From Ilumatobacteraceae bacterium (lineage in GTDB: Bacteria; Actinomycetota; Acidimicrobiia; Acidimicrobiales; Ilumatobacteraceae), in assembly GCA_025463305.1 (NCBI GenBank), contig JAOBWK010000019.1, positions 1 through 64,000 on the forward strand: DNA of 64,000 nucleotides. The letters are read 5' to 3'. Both the position numbers and the translations under genes were made by a program. A model generated the notes under the pieces. The model was not told where the DNA came from and searched no databases. It saw nothing but the letters and a program-made list of their open reading frames with translations. Every line of letters begins with the position of its first letter. Positions within the stretch are counted from its first letter, which is position 1. Shown one piece after another: positions 44,960 to 54,001 of this stretch.

Positions 44960-45901
44960 ATGACCCGACCCGCACCACTGTCCACGCCCATCACCGAGAT
45001 GCTCGGCATCGACTACCCCATCGTCCAGGCGCCGATGGGATGGATCGCGCGGGCCCAGCTCGCCGCCGCCGTGTCGAACGCGGGAGGCCTCGGCATCATC
45101 GAGACGTCGTCGGGTCTGCTCGACGAGGTGCGCGCCGAGATCGTGAAGATGCGCGACCTCACCGACAAGCCGTTCGGCGTCAACATCGCCCAGCTGTTCG
45201 TGCGCGATCCCTCGATCGTGCAGTTCGTCGCCGATCAGGGCGTCACGTTCGTGACCACCTCCGCGGGAGATCCCACGAAGTACACCGCTGCACTGAAGGA
45301 CGCCGGGCTCACCGTGTTCCATGTCGTGCCGACGCTGAGCGCCGCGCTGAAGGCGGTCGACGCCGGCGTCGACGGGCTCGTCGTCGAAGGCGGCGAGGGC
45401 GGCGGCTTCAAGAACCCACGCGACGTCAGCACGATGGTGCTCCTGCCGCTCGTGGCCTCCCGCGTCGACGTGCCGATCATCGCCGCAGGCGGGATCTGCG
45501 ACGGCGTGTCGATGGCCGCCGCGTTCGCGCTCGGCGCGAGCGGCGTGCAGATGGGCACGCGCATGGTGTCGGCGGCGGAGTCGCCGGTGCACGACAACTG
45601 GAAGCACGCCATCGTCGCCGCGGCCGAGACCGACACCGTCGTGCTCAACCGGTTCAGCCGTCCCACGCTGCGCGCCCTGCGCACCGAGCGCACGAACCGG
45701 CTCGAGCGCCAGGAGGAGATGGAGCCCGGAGCGTTCGGCGCCGTCCTGGACCTGTACTTCGGCGGCGACCTCGAGGCGGCGATCCCGCTCACCGGGCAGG
45801 TGGCCGGACGCATCGACGCGATCCGTCCGGTGGCCGACATCATCGACGACACCGTCCGCGAGTTCCGCGCCACGGCGGCCAGGCTCGCGACCCACGCCTG
45901 A
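44960..45901 (+). CDS. Nitronate monooxygenase family protein
   Basis: The 313-residue TIM-barrel flavoprotein starts PITEMLGIDYPIVQAPMGW, then AVSNAGGLGIIETSS and GVNIAQLFVRD; later VVEGGEGGGFKN, IIAAGGICDG (FMN phosphate site) and GVQMGTRM. This fits nitronate monooxygenase/2-nitropropane dioxygenase-like and FabK-like reductases. Cytosolic; whether it oxidises nitronates is not certain. Confidence 0.87.
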   Translation: MTRPAPLSTPITEMLGIDYPIVQAPMGWIARAQLAAAVSNAGGLGIIETSSGLLDEVRAEIVKMRDLTDKPFGVNIAQLFVRDPSIVQFVADQGVTFVTTSAGDPTKYTAALKDAGLTVFHVVPTLSAALKAVDAGVDGLVVEGGEGGGFKNPRDVSTMVLLPLVASRVDVPIIAAGGICDGVSMAAAFALGASGVQMGTRMVSAAESPVHDNWKHAIVAAAETDTVVLNRFSRPTLRALRTERTNRLERQEEMEPGAFGAVLDLYFGGDLEAAIPLTGQVAGRIDAIRPVADIIDDTVREFRATAARLATHA

Positions 45902-45902
45902 G

Positions 45903-45936
45903 CATCGTTGATCCGGGCCTGACCATCGTTGATCCG
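45903..45936. repeat. Short direct repeat after the nitronate monooxygenase gene
   Basis: CATCGTTGATCCG occurs at 45903-45915 and again at 45924-45936, two 13-base copies with an 8-base spacer, in the short gap before the next gene. It may be a binding site for a regulator or a slippage product. Confidence 0.5.
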
Positions 45937-46013
45937 AGACGGCGGGTCCGGTACTCTGTCGGCCTGCGGGTGGAGACCCAGTGTTGGACGTACGCGTCCG
46001 GAGGTCCCCCGAC

Positions 46014-46193
46014 ATGCTCGACAACGTCCGAAAAGTGCTCGTCTACCTGGCTTTGGCCTTCGTGGTCGTGTCCGTGTGGCGCGACCCGGCTGGCAGCGCC
46101 GGGGCGGCCGGTGATTTCCTGCACTCGGTGGGCGGGTTCTTCTCCGCGCTGATCGACAAGGGCTCGCAGTTCCTCAAGGGCCTCGCGAACTGA
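46014..46193 (+). CDS. Small single-span membrane protein
   Basis: From ATG 46014, behind a GGAGG ribosome binding site, the 59-residue product has a hydrophobic helix near residues 7-20 (VLVYLALAFVVVSVW) and a C-terminal half DFLHSVGGFFSALIDKGSQFLKGLAN that could form a second amphipathic helix. An upstream ATG at 45981 would add 11 residues and has no better site. No family is recognised. Confidence 0.6.
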   Translation: MLDNVRKVLVYLALAFVVVSVWRDPAGSAGAAGDFLHSVGGFFSALIDKGSQFLKGLAN

Positions 46194-46209
46194 CGACGGT
46201 GCACCAGCC

Positions 46210-46788
46210 ATGATGTTCGCGCTGCCCGACCGTCATGAGCTGCTCACGCGCCTGAAGGTCTTCCTCGCTCCTCCGTCGACGGAGATCGAGCGGTACCTCG
46301 CGCCCGGCGAGCACATGGAGCTGATCGACGGTCCGGCGTTCAACGCCTTCTTCGTCGATGAGCTGCCGATCATCCTGCTGACCGTCGTGGTCGGCGGCTC
46401 GGCGATCCTGTGGGGCACGGCGACGGGGAACCTGTTCGTGGCCGGCCTGGCGATGATCGCGTCCGGCGGGCTGATGCTGTACCTCCGTGCCAAGCGTTGG
46501 GCGCAGCACTACACGGTCTACGTGCTGACGAACACCCGGGTGATGCGCCTCAGCGGGTTCTTCAAGCGCGAGGCCGCCTGGATCCCGTGGGCGAAGGTCA
46601 CCGACGTCCGCTACAAGCAGTCGTTCATGGGCCGGCTCTTCAACTACGCCACGGTGAACATCGATTCGGCGAACGAGAACTCCGGTCTCGATTCGATGGC
46701 CAACCTGCGCAACCCGAAGCGCTTCTACCTCGTGCTCACGACACAGGTGCAGAAGCGACAGGGAGCGCTGGATCCAGATCCGGGGTAG
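46210..46788 (+). CDS. PH (YdbT-like) domain membrane protein
   Basis: The 192-residue product has two membrane helices (about residues 52-68 and 76-93) and then a bacterial PH-type domain: YVLTNTRVMRLSGFFKREAAWIPWAKVTDVRYKQSFMGRLFNYATVNIDS. Such proteins sit in the inner membrane; their role is unknown. Its last 53 bases are shared with the convergent heme A synthase gene. Confidence 0.85.
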   Translation: MMFALPDRHELLTRLKVFLAPPSTEIERYLAPGEHMELIDGPAFNAFFVDELPIILLTVVVGGSAILWGTATGNLFVAGLAMIASGGLMLYLRAKRWAQHYTVYVLTNTRVMRLSGFFKREAAWIPWAKVTDVRYKQSFMGRLFNYATVNIDSANENSGLDSMANLRNPKRFYLVLTTQVQKRQGALDPDPG

Positions 46789-47656
46789 TGGCACCGATCG
46801 CAGTCGTGCTCATCTGCAGGTGGATCGTGGCCAGCCACAGCGTGGTGGCGAGCGCGACGTGGAAGCCGACCAGGATCGCCGGCACACCGCTGAAGTACTG
46901 GGTGTAGCCGATGCCGGCTTGGGCGATCGCCACCACCAACCAGGTGGTGAGCGGGTTGTCGAGCACGGCCCGATCGGCAGCGTTCGTGCGCAACCGCCAC
47001 AGCAGCAGGATCGCCGTACCGATGGTGGCGAGGACCGTGATGCTGTGGATGCGCGCCATGCTGCTGATCGCGACATCGAAGCGCTTGGCGCGCTCGTCGC
47101 CGGCGTGCGGACCGGATCCGGTGACGAACGTGCCGCTGACGAGCGCGAGGCCGCTGAGCACCGTGATCCAGCGCACGTAGGTGGCGGTCGGCGCGCTGAC
47201 CGTGGGACCGCGCACGCCCTCGTCGGGCTGACCCGACCGCACCACCAGCACCACCGAGAGCGCGACCAGCACCATCGACAGCAGGAAGTGCTGCTGGTTG
47301 GCGAACGGGTTGAGGTCGGTGAGCACGACGATGGCGCCGACGAGTCCCTGCATCGGCACACCGATCGCGATGGCGATGGCCAGACGGGTGAGGTCCTTGC
47401 GGCGCGGCCTGCGGCGCACGGCGCCGAGCACGGCAGCGATCACGGCGATCATCACGACGCCCGTGAACAGCCGGTTGATCTGCTCGATCGCCCCGTGGAG
47501 CGTGGACACGTCGACGAACTTGGAGGCGTTGCAGTTCGGCCAGTCGGCGCATCCGAGGCCGGAGCCGCTGAGCCGAACGGAGGCGCCCGTCACGACGATG
47601 ACGCACACCGCCACCAGCGCAGCGATGCAGACCTTGCGGTAGGTGGCCGGGCTCAT
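46736..47656 (-). CDS. ctaA: Heme A synthase (COX15/CtaA family)
   Basis: CtaA converts heme O to heme A for cytochrome c oxidase. The 306-residue protein has eight helices, the extracellular Cys pair in GSGLGCADWPNCN (about residues 31-43) and His in LHGAIEQINR, QQHFLLS, ARIHSIT and GFHVALA suited to heme ligation. The ATG 47654-47656 is preferred over an upstream start with a positively charged extension. It is divergent from the next plus-strand gene and shares 53 bases of its 3' end with the PH-domain gene. Confidence 0.88.
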   Translation of the reverse strand: MSPATYRKVCIAALVAVCVIVVTGASVRLSGSGLGCADWPNCNASKFVDVSTLHGAIEQINRLFTGVVMIAVIAAVLGAVRRRPRRKDLTRLAIAIAIGVPMQGLVGAIVVLTDLNPFANQQHFLLSMVLVALSVVLVVRSGQPDEGVRGPTVSAPTATYVRWITVLSGLALVSGTFVTGSGPHAGDERAKRFDVAISSMARIHSITVLATIGTAILLLWRLRTNAADRAVLDNPLTTWLVVAIAQAGIGYTQYFSGVPAILVGFHVALATTLWLATIHLQMSTTAIGATTPDLDPALPVASAPVS

Positions 47657-47688
47657 CGGTGCCCCAGCGTAGGGCGTACTCTCGCGAG

Positions 47689-48852
47689 GTGCTGAGCAGC
47701 TACGACGACTTCCCGATCCACCAGGCATGCGTGCCGATCGCGCATCCGGCCACCGCCGACCTGAACCACTACGACCGCTACTTCTTCAACGGCTACGCCG
47801 CAGACGGGTCGGTGTACTTCGGTCTGGCGATGGGCCTGTACCCCAACCGTCACGTCGTCGACGCCGCGTTCAGCGTGGTGCGCGACGGTGCGCAGGTCAG
47901 CGCGTTCGCGTCGGGGCGCGCGCCGCGCGACCGGATCGACGCCACCACGGTGGGGCCGATCCGGGTCGAGGTCGTGCAGCCGATGAAGGTGCACCGTCTC
48001 CACATCCAGGCGCCGGCGCAGGGCATCGCCGCCGAGCTGACGTTCACCGCCAACTCCGACGCGATCGAGGAGCCGCACTACTTCCAGCGCGTCGGCGTGC
48101 GCGTGCTGTTCGACTACACCCGGCTCACCCAGTTCGGCTCGTGGAGCGGATGGATCGACCTCGATGGAGAGCGCATCGTCATCGACGGCGCGAACATCAC
48201 CGGCACTCGCGACCGCTCGTGGGGCGTGCGCCCCGTCGGCGAGCCGGCACCGTCGGGAGCCCCCGTTGCGATGCCGCAGTTCTACTGGCTGTGGGCGCCG
48301 GTGAACTTCCCCGACTTCGCCGCCCACTTCGACGTCAACGAGTTCGGCGACGGCCGCCGCTGGCACGAGGTCGGCGCGATCGCCCGCCACGGCCACGAGG
48401 TCGAGATGATGCGCACCGTCGACTACCGCATCGACTGGCAGCCCGGCACCCGCTACGCGTCGGCGTTCGAGTACGACCTCGTCGGGTGGGACGGCACGGT
48501 CGCGACCATCAGCCTCGTCCCGATCTTCAACTTCCAGATGAGCGGCATCGGCTACGGCCATCCCGAGTGGAACCACGGCTCGTGGCGCGGCGAGTCGGCC
48601 GTCGGCGGCCAGCGCCTGACGCTGCCCGTCGACGATCCCCTGAGCCGCGAGAACGTGCACGTCCAGACCCTCTGCCGGGCCACGTACCGCGACACGGCCG
48701 GCGTGACCGCCGAGGGCACCGGCATCCTCGAGCTGCTCTGCGTCGGCGACCACCCCACGGGCCTCCGCGGCATTCTCGACGGCTACCAGCCCTCACGGTC
48801 GGAGTCGCGGCCTATGTGTGGCGGACCGTCATGCCGCCGTCGACGGGGATGA
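47689..48852 (+). CDS. Conserved hypothetical protein, function unknown
   Basis: The 387-residue product (GTG 47689) has two beta-rich halves: HYDRYFFNGYAADGSVYFGLAMGLYPNRHVVDAAF at the start and DRSWGVRPVG with QFYWLWAPVNFPDF and later WNHGSWRGESAV. I do not recognise a named domain; the alternation of Trp/Tyr-rich strands suggests a large beta-barrel or lipocalin-like fold. The last 41 bases overlap the end of the convergent SDR gene, and the C-terminal 15 residues are Arg/Ser/Cys-rich and less protein-like. Confidence 0.75.
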   Translation: MLSSYDDFPIHQACVPIAHPATADLNHYDRYFFNGYAADGSVYFGLAMGLYPNRHVVDAAFSVVRDGAQVSAFASGRAPRDRIDATTVGPIRVEVVQPMKVHRLHIQAPAQGIAAELTFTANSDAIEEPHYFQRVGVRVLFDYTRLTQFGSWSGWIDLDGERIVIDGANITGTRDRSWGVRPVGEPAPSGAPVAMPQFYWLWAPVNFPDFAAHFDVNEFGDGRRWHEVGAIARHGHEVEMMRTVDYRIDWQPGTRYASAFEYDLVGWDGTVATISLVPIFNFQMSGIGYGHPEWNHGSWRGESAVGGQRLTLPVDDPLSRENVHVQTLCRATYRDTAGVTAEGTGILELLCVGDHPTGLRGILDGYQPSRSESRPMCGGPSCRRRRG

Positions 48853-49606
48853 CCGCACCGTTGACGAAGCTCGATGCCGGGAGGCACAGGCTGAGGGTCA
48901 TGTGCGCGACCTCCTCCGGATCGCCGTAGCGCCGCAGCGGGACGCGGCGCTTGGCGTACGTGGCCTTCGCGACCTCGTCGATGCCGGCGGTCATGTCGGT
49001 GTTGATCGGGCCAGGGCAGACGCAGTTGACGGTGATCCCGTGGCGGCCGAGCTCGACGGCGAAGCTGCGGGTGAGGCCGGCGACACCGGCCTTCGACGCC
49101 GAGTACGCGGCGATGCCGGCGGTGGCCACGATCGACTCCGTGGACGCGATGTTGACGACGCGTCCCGAGCCGGACGCCTGCAGCGCCGGCAGGCACAGCC
49201 GGATCAAGCGCGCGTGCGCGGTGAGGTTCACGTCGAGCGTGGTGGCCCAGTTCGACTCGAACGACTCCTCGTCCTGGAACGCCGAGTTGATCAGCGAGAC
49301 GCCCGCATTGTTGATGAGCACGTCGATGCCGCCGAACGCCTCGAGCGTCGTGGCCACCAGCGCCTTCAGCGCGTCGAGGCGGCTGACATCGGCCACCACG
49401 CCGAGCACCGCGTCGGCGCCGTGCACCTCGGCGATCTCGTCGACCACGGCCTGCACGCGTGACGCGCCGAGGTCGGCCACGACCACGCGGGCACCCTCGT
49501 CGGCGAAGAGGTGGGCGGTGGCCCGGCCCATGCCCGACGCGGCCCCGGTGACGATCACCCGCTTGCCGGCGACGGAACGGGACAGCGAGGTCAATCGAGC
49601 GGCCAT
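48812..49606 (-). CDS. Short-chain dehydrogenase/reductase
   Basis: The 264-residue SDR has TGAASGMGRA (about 20-29), LINNAGVS (about 97), ASTES and the catalytic YSASK (about 169-173), then NCVCPGPINTDM. It is a classical NAD(P) enzyme of unknown substrate. The stretch at residues 1-12 precedes the first strand and may be trimmed. Confidence 0.88.
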   Translation of the reverse strand: MAARLTSLSRSVAGKRVIVTGAASGMGRATAHLFADEGARVVVADLGASRVQAVVDEIAEVHGADAVLGVVADVSRLDALKALVATTLEAFGGIDVLINNAGVSLINSAFQDEESFESNWATTLDVNLTAHARLIRLCLPALQASGSGRVVNIASTESIVATAGIAAYSASKAGVAGLTRSFAVELGRHGITVNCVCPGPINTDMTAGIDEVAKATYAKRRVPLRRYGDPEEVAHMTLSLCLPASSFVNGAVIPVDGGMTVRHT

Positions 49607-49645
49607 CGCCGCGACACTACGAAGCGCGGGCGCGGACCGCCGTGT

Positions 49646-50071
49646 TCAGGCTGCGGTGTTGAGGCGCTGGCGCTCGTTGGCCGTCGCGATGATGCGCTCT
49701 GCTGCCGTGGGCACGGCGTCGAGGAACGCGAAGAACTCCTGCGTCGAGCCGGCGTAGGCGCGCACGGGCGTGCACGTCGTCACCGTCGCGGTTCGGTTGG
49801 TGCGGTGCAGCAGCGCCATCTCGCCGACGACGTCGCCGCGGGTGGCGACGTTGAGCAACGCCACGCCATCGGCGTCGGCGCGGGTGACGGCGAGCTCGCC
49901 GCCGCACACGATGAGGAACTCGCGACCGTGGGTGTCCTGGCGGACGACGATCTCACCGGCCGGGATGTCGACCAGCGTCAACAGCTGCGCCGCCTGCTTG
50001 AGCTCGGTGAGGCTGGCGCCGGCGAGCAGCTCGAGCTCGGCCAGTGATTGGAGGTGATCGGGTGTGCGCAT
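49646..50071 (-). CDS. Cyclic nucleotide-binding domain protein
   Basis: The 141-residue product is almost only a CAP-type cNMP-binding domain: PAGEIVVRQDTHGREFLIVCGGELAV, RGDVVGEMALLHRTNRTATV (phosphate-binding cassette with the Glu and Arg). There is no helix-turn-helix, so it likely works as a sensor or an adaptor. A good site AAGGAA precedes the ATG 50069-50071. It is divergent from the TetR-type gene. Confidence 0.87.
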   Translation of the reverse strand: MRTPDHLQSLAELELLAGASLTELKQAAQLLTLVDIPAGEIVVRQDTHGREFLIVCGGELAVTRADADGVALLNVATRGDVVGEMALLHRTNRTATVTTCTPVRAYAGSTQEFFAFLDAVPTAAERIIATANERQRLNTAA

Positions 50072-50222
50072 GTCGGTTCCTTCGGTCTGCCCGCCTGAGG
50101 ATGTGGACCAGCACTCTCGACGGTACGGAAGGGGTGTGTCTTGAGGATGACGACGATGTGAACACGCCACCACGAGCGGTGATATCCGTCACGTGAACAG
50201 CAGGTGAGTGCCGCGATCTGTG
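50072..50222. promoter_or_regulatory. Divergent region between cNMP-binding and TetR-NTF2 genes
   Basis: About 150 bases with no gene. The plus side before ATG 50223 contains CACGTGAACAGCAGGTGAGTG; no full promoter or operator can be assigned. Confidence 0.25.
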
Positions 50223-51302
50223 ATGCGCACGCTTGTAGCGTTCGAGCCAGTGAAGAAGCAGACGGTCGAAGAACGCCGCAACGAGATCCTCGAGACCACG
50301 TGCGAAGTCGTGATCGAACGCGGCTTCGCCGGCACGCGCATCGCCGACGTCGCCAAACGGCTCAGCGTGTCGACCAGCCTGATCCACTACCACTACGACT
50401 CGAAGGAGCAGCTGCTCGCCGAGGCGTTCAGCTACTACGCGCGCAAGGACCTCGCCGCGCTCGATCACGAGATCGAGACCGCACCCACGGCCCTCGCCCA
50501 GCTCGACCGGGCGATCCAGAACTACGTGCCCGAGGGCAGCGACGACGTCGAGTGGATGCTGTGGATCGACGCATGGGGCGAGGCGCTGCGGAACCCGCTG
50601 ATGAAGAAGATCAGCCAGGAGCTCGACGAGCAATCGGTCGCCCTGCTCGAGCGGGTGCTCACCGCCGGAGTGACGTCTGGCGAGTTCCGCTGCCCGAACC
50701 CGGCCTCGAGCGCGCTCCGCCTCACCGGCCTCATCGACGGCCTCGCCATCCAGTTCGCCGCGCACAACGACCTGCTCACCCGCGACGGCTTCATCGACCA
50801 CGTGCGCTGGCTCGCCGCGGCCGAGGTCGGCGTCGACATCAGCGCGTTCGACGTCACCCATGTGCCGCCCGAGCCCGCCGCCCGCCCGCTGTCCGTCGTC
50901 ACGGATCTCGCCCTGCGCCGGCTCGTCACCACCTACTGCGACACCGTCAACCGGCTCGACGCAGATGGCTTCATGGCGCTGTGGACGAACGACGCCAACT
51001 GGGACAACGGCCGCACCAAGCCGATCAGTGGCCGGGCCAACATCGGCACGGCGTTCACCAAGGCGGGCAAGGGTTGCGAGTGGATCGTGCACGTCGAGCC
51101 ACTCGCGGTGTTCGAGATCGACGAGGACGCCGGCGAGGGCAGCGGCCGGGTCACCGTGCAGGAGCGCATCCGCTTCACCGATGGCTCCGACGCCAGCGTG
51201 CTCGGCACGTACCACGACCGCTACATCCGCGGTCGCACCGGCTGGCAGTTCGCCGAGCGCCGGCTCGAGATCGCCGACGCCCAGCCGCCGGTCAGGGCTT
51301 GA
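50223..51302 (+). CDS. TetR-family regulator fused to NTF2/SnoaL-like domain
   Basis: The 359-residue product has a TetR DNA-binding domain (about 15-65: RRNEILETTCEVVIERGFAGTRIADVAKRLSVSTSLIHYHYDSKEQLL), the TetR ligand/dimer helices to about 210, and then a second domain from about 225 (LVTTYCDTVNRLDADGFMALWTNDANWDNG, GTYHDRYIRGRTGWQFAERRL) like SnoaL/NTF2 folds. It may sense a small ligand through the second domain. ATG 50223 or GTG 50250 (VKKQT) could start it. It ends 11 bases inside the methyltransferase gene. Confidence 0.85.
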   Translation: MRTLVAFEPVKKQTVEERRNEILETTCEVVIERGFAGTRIADVAKRLSVSTSLIHYHYDSKEQLLAEAFSYYARKDLAALDHEIETAPTALAQLDRAIQNYVPEGSDDVEWMLWIDAWGEALRNPLMKKISQELDEQSVALLERVLTAGVTSGEFRCPNPASSALRLTGLIDGLAIQFAAHNDLLTRDGFIDHVRWLAAAEVGVDISAFDVTHVPPEPAARPLSVVTDLALRRLVTTYCDTVNRLDADGFMALWTNDANWDNGRTKPISGRANIGTAFTKAGKGCEWIVHVEPLAVFEIDEDAGEGSGRVTVQERIRFTDGSDASVLGTYHDRYIRGRTGWQFAERRLEIADAQPPVRA

Positions 51303-52404
51303 TCTCGTAGAACGCGTTCACCGCGTTGTCGACATCGAGTCGACGGAAGCGGGTGAAGCCCGCGGCGGCCGACATCCGCCGGGCCGTGTTCTCGCTGAGG
51401 CCGAGCGTGCCGAGGCCGGCACCATCGGCGTCGGACATCGCCGACGACATGCACGACAGCACGCTGATCCCGTACATCAGCGAGGCCATCGGGTTCTTCG
51501 TCGCGTTCTCGGCGAACGTGTCCTGGGCCTTGATGTCGACGAGCAGCCACGTACCGTCCGGTGCGATCGCGGCGCGCAGTGATTCCATCATCCGCTGCGG
51601 ATGGGTCATGTCGTGGATGCAGTCGAACGTGGTGATCAGATCGATCGAGCCGTCGTCCGGCAGTGGTGATCGGCGCGGGTCGGTGAACGTCGCGTTGCGC
51701 ACGCCCGACGCGGCGAGCTTGGTCTCGGCGCGGTCGAGCGCGAACCGCGAGATGTCGTAGCCGGTGAAGCGGCTCGCCGGGAAGGCTCCCGCCATCAGCA
51801 GCACCGCTCCCCCGGCGCCGCAACCGACGTCGGCCACCGTGATGCCGGTCTGCAGACGATCGACCACGCCATCGAGCTTCGGCAGCACGGTGGGCAGCAG
51901 GTTGGCGTTGTTCCACGGCTCGAAGCTGCGCTCGATGCCGACCGCGCCCTCGCAGCCGTGGCTGTCGTAGTCGTGGCCGAGCCCGGTGCGGAAGCTCTCC
52001 GGCATCAACTCCACAGCCTCCATCGTCTGCGGCAGGCGGTGGAACAGGCCCATGCCGAACGCCGGATGATCGGGCGTCGCGAGCACGGCGGCGGCCTCGG
52101 GCGTGAGCGAGAAGTGCTCGGTCTCGTCGGCGCTGATCAACCGTGCGGCCGCCTGGTTGTACGCCCACTCGCGCACCCAGCGCTCGTGCAGACCGGTGGC
52201 TGCGGCGAGCTCCGTCGACGTCATCGGCGCGTCGGCAGCCCGCAGCGCGGCGTACAGCCCGAGCCGGTCGCCGAGGTGGATCATGCCGGAGGTGACCGCA
52301 CCCTCGAGCTTGGTGAACAGCTGGTACGAGAACATCGCCAGCCGGTCCGGATCGACGGGCTCCGCGGCGGAGCTGGCGGGTTCGTGGGACGCCTGATCGG
52401 TCAT
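51292..52404 (-). CDS. Class I SAM-dependent methyltransferase with N-terminal winged helix
   Basis: The 370-residue protein has an N-terminal dimerisation winged helix (about 25-100, TSTELAAATGLHERWVREW) and a methyltransferase domain with motif I as VADVGCGAGGAV (about 188-199), FTGYDISRFAL and LITTFDCIHDM. Substrate unknown; the layout is seen in O-methyltransferases and related actinobacterial proteins. ATG 52402-52404 is chosen after an Ala/Pro-rich upstream part. It is convergent with the TetR-NTF2 gene. Confidence 0.86.
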   Translation of the reverse strand: MTDQASHEPASSAAEPVDPDRLAMFSYQLFTKLEGAVTSGMIHLGDRLGLYAALRAADAPMTSTELAAATGLHERWVREWAYNQAAARLISADETEHFSLTPEAAAVLATPDHPAFGMGLFHRLPQTMEAVELMPESFRTGLGHDYDSHGCEGAVGIERSFEPWNNANLLPTVLPKLDGVVDRLQTGITVADVGCGAGGAVLLMAGAFPASRFTGYDISRFALDRAETKLAASGVRNATFTDPRRSPLPDDGSIDLITTFDCIHDMTHPQRMMESLRAAIAPDGTWLLVDIKAQDTFAENATKNPMASLMYGISVLSCMSSAMSDADGAGLGTLGLSENTARRMSAAAGFTRFRRLDVDNAVNAFYEIKP

Positions 52405-52438
52405 CGCCGCACGGTACTGCGGCTCCGGTCGCGGATGC

Positions 52439-53122
52439 TCAGCGGGTGCGGTCGTCGTGGGCGAGGTGCTCGACATCGCCGAGGCGCGACACCGCGAACG
52501 TGTAGCCGTCGCCGAGCTCCAGCGCCTCGAGGCGGGTGATGGATGCATGGCCGAGCACGAACCGGTCCCACTCCCACGGTGTCGGCTGCAGCCCGAGCAG
52601 GTAGCTGATCACGGCCGAGTTGGTGCCGGCGTGGGCGACCAGGCAGATCCGCAGGTCCGGCATCGTCATGTTCCACACGGCCAGCTCGCCGGGGACGGCC
52701 GAGATGCCGCGATCGGCCAGGAACTGCGCGCACCCGGTGCGGATCCGGGCGATGAAGTCGCGGTTCGGCTCGCCGCCGAGCTCGGCCAGGCCATTCCAGC
52801 GCTCGTGCGACGGGCGCTTGCGCTCCTCGGCGAACGCGACGTCGGCCTTCTCGCGCGGCGTGCCCTGCCAGACCGGACTGCGGATCTCGCGCAGCCACTC
52901 GTCGACGACCTCGTCGCGGCCGAGGCGGGCGTACAGCGGCGCGGCGGTCTCACGGGCGCGCTGCAGTGGCGAGACGAGGATCTCGTCGAACGTCTCCTCG
53001 GCGAGCGCATCGGCCATGTTCGCGGCCTGACGACGGCCCCGCTCAGTGAGGCGGGGATGGTCGATGTTCAACCCGTCGACGACCCATTCGGGTTCTCCGT
53101 GACGGACGAGCACGATCTCCAT
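52439..53122 (-). CDS. Histidine phosphatase family protein
   Basis: The 227-residue product opens MEIVLVRHGEPEW (His8) and has LVSPLQRARETA, an acidic EIRSPVWQG loop and the second His in LVAHAGTNSAV. A family like alpha-ribazole or phosphoglycerate phosphatases; no substrate given. ATG 53120-53122 places the motif at the start. Upstream extension is excluded. Confidence 0.87.
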   Translation of the reverse strand: MEIVLVRHGEPEWVVDGLNIDHPRLTERGRRQAANMADALAEETFDEILVSPLQRARETAAPLYARLGRDEVVDEWLREIRSPVWQGTPREKADVAFAEERKRPSHERWNGLAELGGEPNRDFIARIRTGCAQFLADRGISAVPGELAVWNMTMPDLRICLVAHAGTNSAVISYLLGLQPTPWEWDRFVLGHASITRLEALELGDGYTFAVSRLGDVEHLAHDDRTR

Positions 53123-53181
53123 GGGCAGCAAGCTAACGGCGAGCACCGCCGAACGCCCGGGAGCCATTAGCGTCATCCGCC

Positions 53182-53997
53182 GTGGATCAGGTCCCCTCGC
53201 CGCAGGCACCGGCTCCCCCCGCTCCGTCCGCGCCCGCGTACCGAGCCGACTGGTACCCGGATCCCACCGGCCGCTACGAGTTCCGCTACCACAACGGCCA
53301 GATCTGGACCGGCGACGTGTCGGTCGACGGCCACCGCTTCCACGACTCGCTCGCCACCCCGGCGCCAGCAGTGTTCGCCCCCGCAGTGCCCGCCGGCTAC
53401 GTGGGTCACTTCGCTCCCTCGTCGGGCACGGGCAAGGCGCGGGCCGCGTTCGTGCTGGGGCTGTGCGCGTTCCTCATCGGTTGGGTGCCGTTCCTGGTCG
53501 TGCTCGCCATCGTGGCTGCCATCGTCGGGCTCGTCCTCGGCATCGGCGTGCTGCGGCGCGATGCACGGCTGCGGCACGACGGTGCCACCGTCCTGCCGGG
53601 CCACGGCTACGCGGTGGCCGGCGTGATCCTCGCCCCACTGGCGCTCGCGGTCTCGGTCCTCGGCGTGTGGCTGAGCGTGGTCGCGTTCCGCGAGGTCGAC
53701 CGGTTCGCCAACGTCGGCGAGTACACCACCAACGACACCTCGTGCACCGCCGCCGACGGCCTGGCCACCTATCGCGGCACGATCACCAACGAGTCCGGGT
53801 CCACCCGCTCCTACGTCGTGACCGTCGAGTTCCTGCGCCCGAACACCTCGACCCGGCTGCACATCACGAGCACCGAGGTCGACGATGTCGCGTCGGGCGC
53901 GACGGCCGATGTCGTCGTGAACGAGCCGGCATCGGAGGATCAGCTCGGCTGCAACGTCGTGTCCGTCACCGGCCCGCTGCCGTTCGGCCAGAGCTGA
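53182..53997 (+). CDS. DUF2510 / DUF4190-like membrane protein
   Basis: The 271-residue protein has a Pro/Ala-rich start, a DUF2510 domain (RADWYPDPTGRYEFRYHNGQIWTGDV, about 21-46), two or three membrane helices near 87-120 and 143-168 with GVLRRDARLR between, and an extracellular beta-type C-terminal part with Cys in TSCTAADG and LGCNVVSV. Such proteins are common in actinobacteria; role unknown. GTG 53182 start. Confidence 0.82.
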   Translation: MDQVPSPQAPAPPAPSAPAYRADWYPDPTGRYEFRYHNGQIWTGDVSVDGHRFHDSLATPAPAVFAPAVPAGYVGHFAPSSGTGKARAAFVLGLCAFLIGWVPFLVVLAIVAAIVGLVLGIGVLRRDARLRHDGATVLPGHGYAVAGVILAPLALAVSVLGVWLSVVAFREVDRFANVGEYTTNDTSCTAADGLATYRGTITNESGSTRSYVVTVEFLRPNTSTRLHITSTEVDDVASGATADVVVNEPASEDQLGCNVVSVTGPLPFGQS

Positions 53998-54001
53998 CCG
54001 C

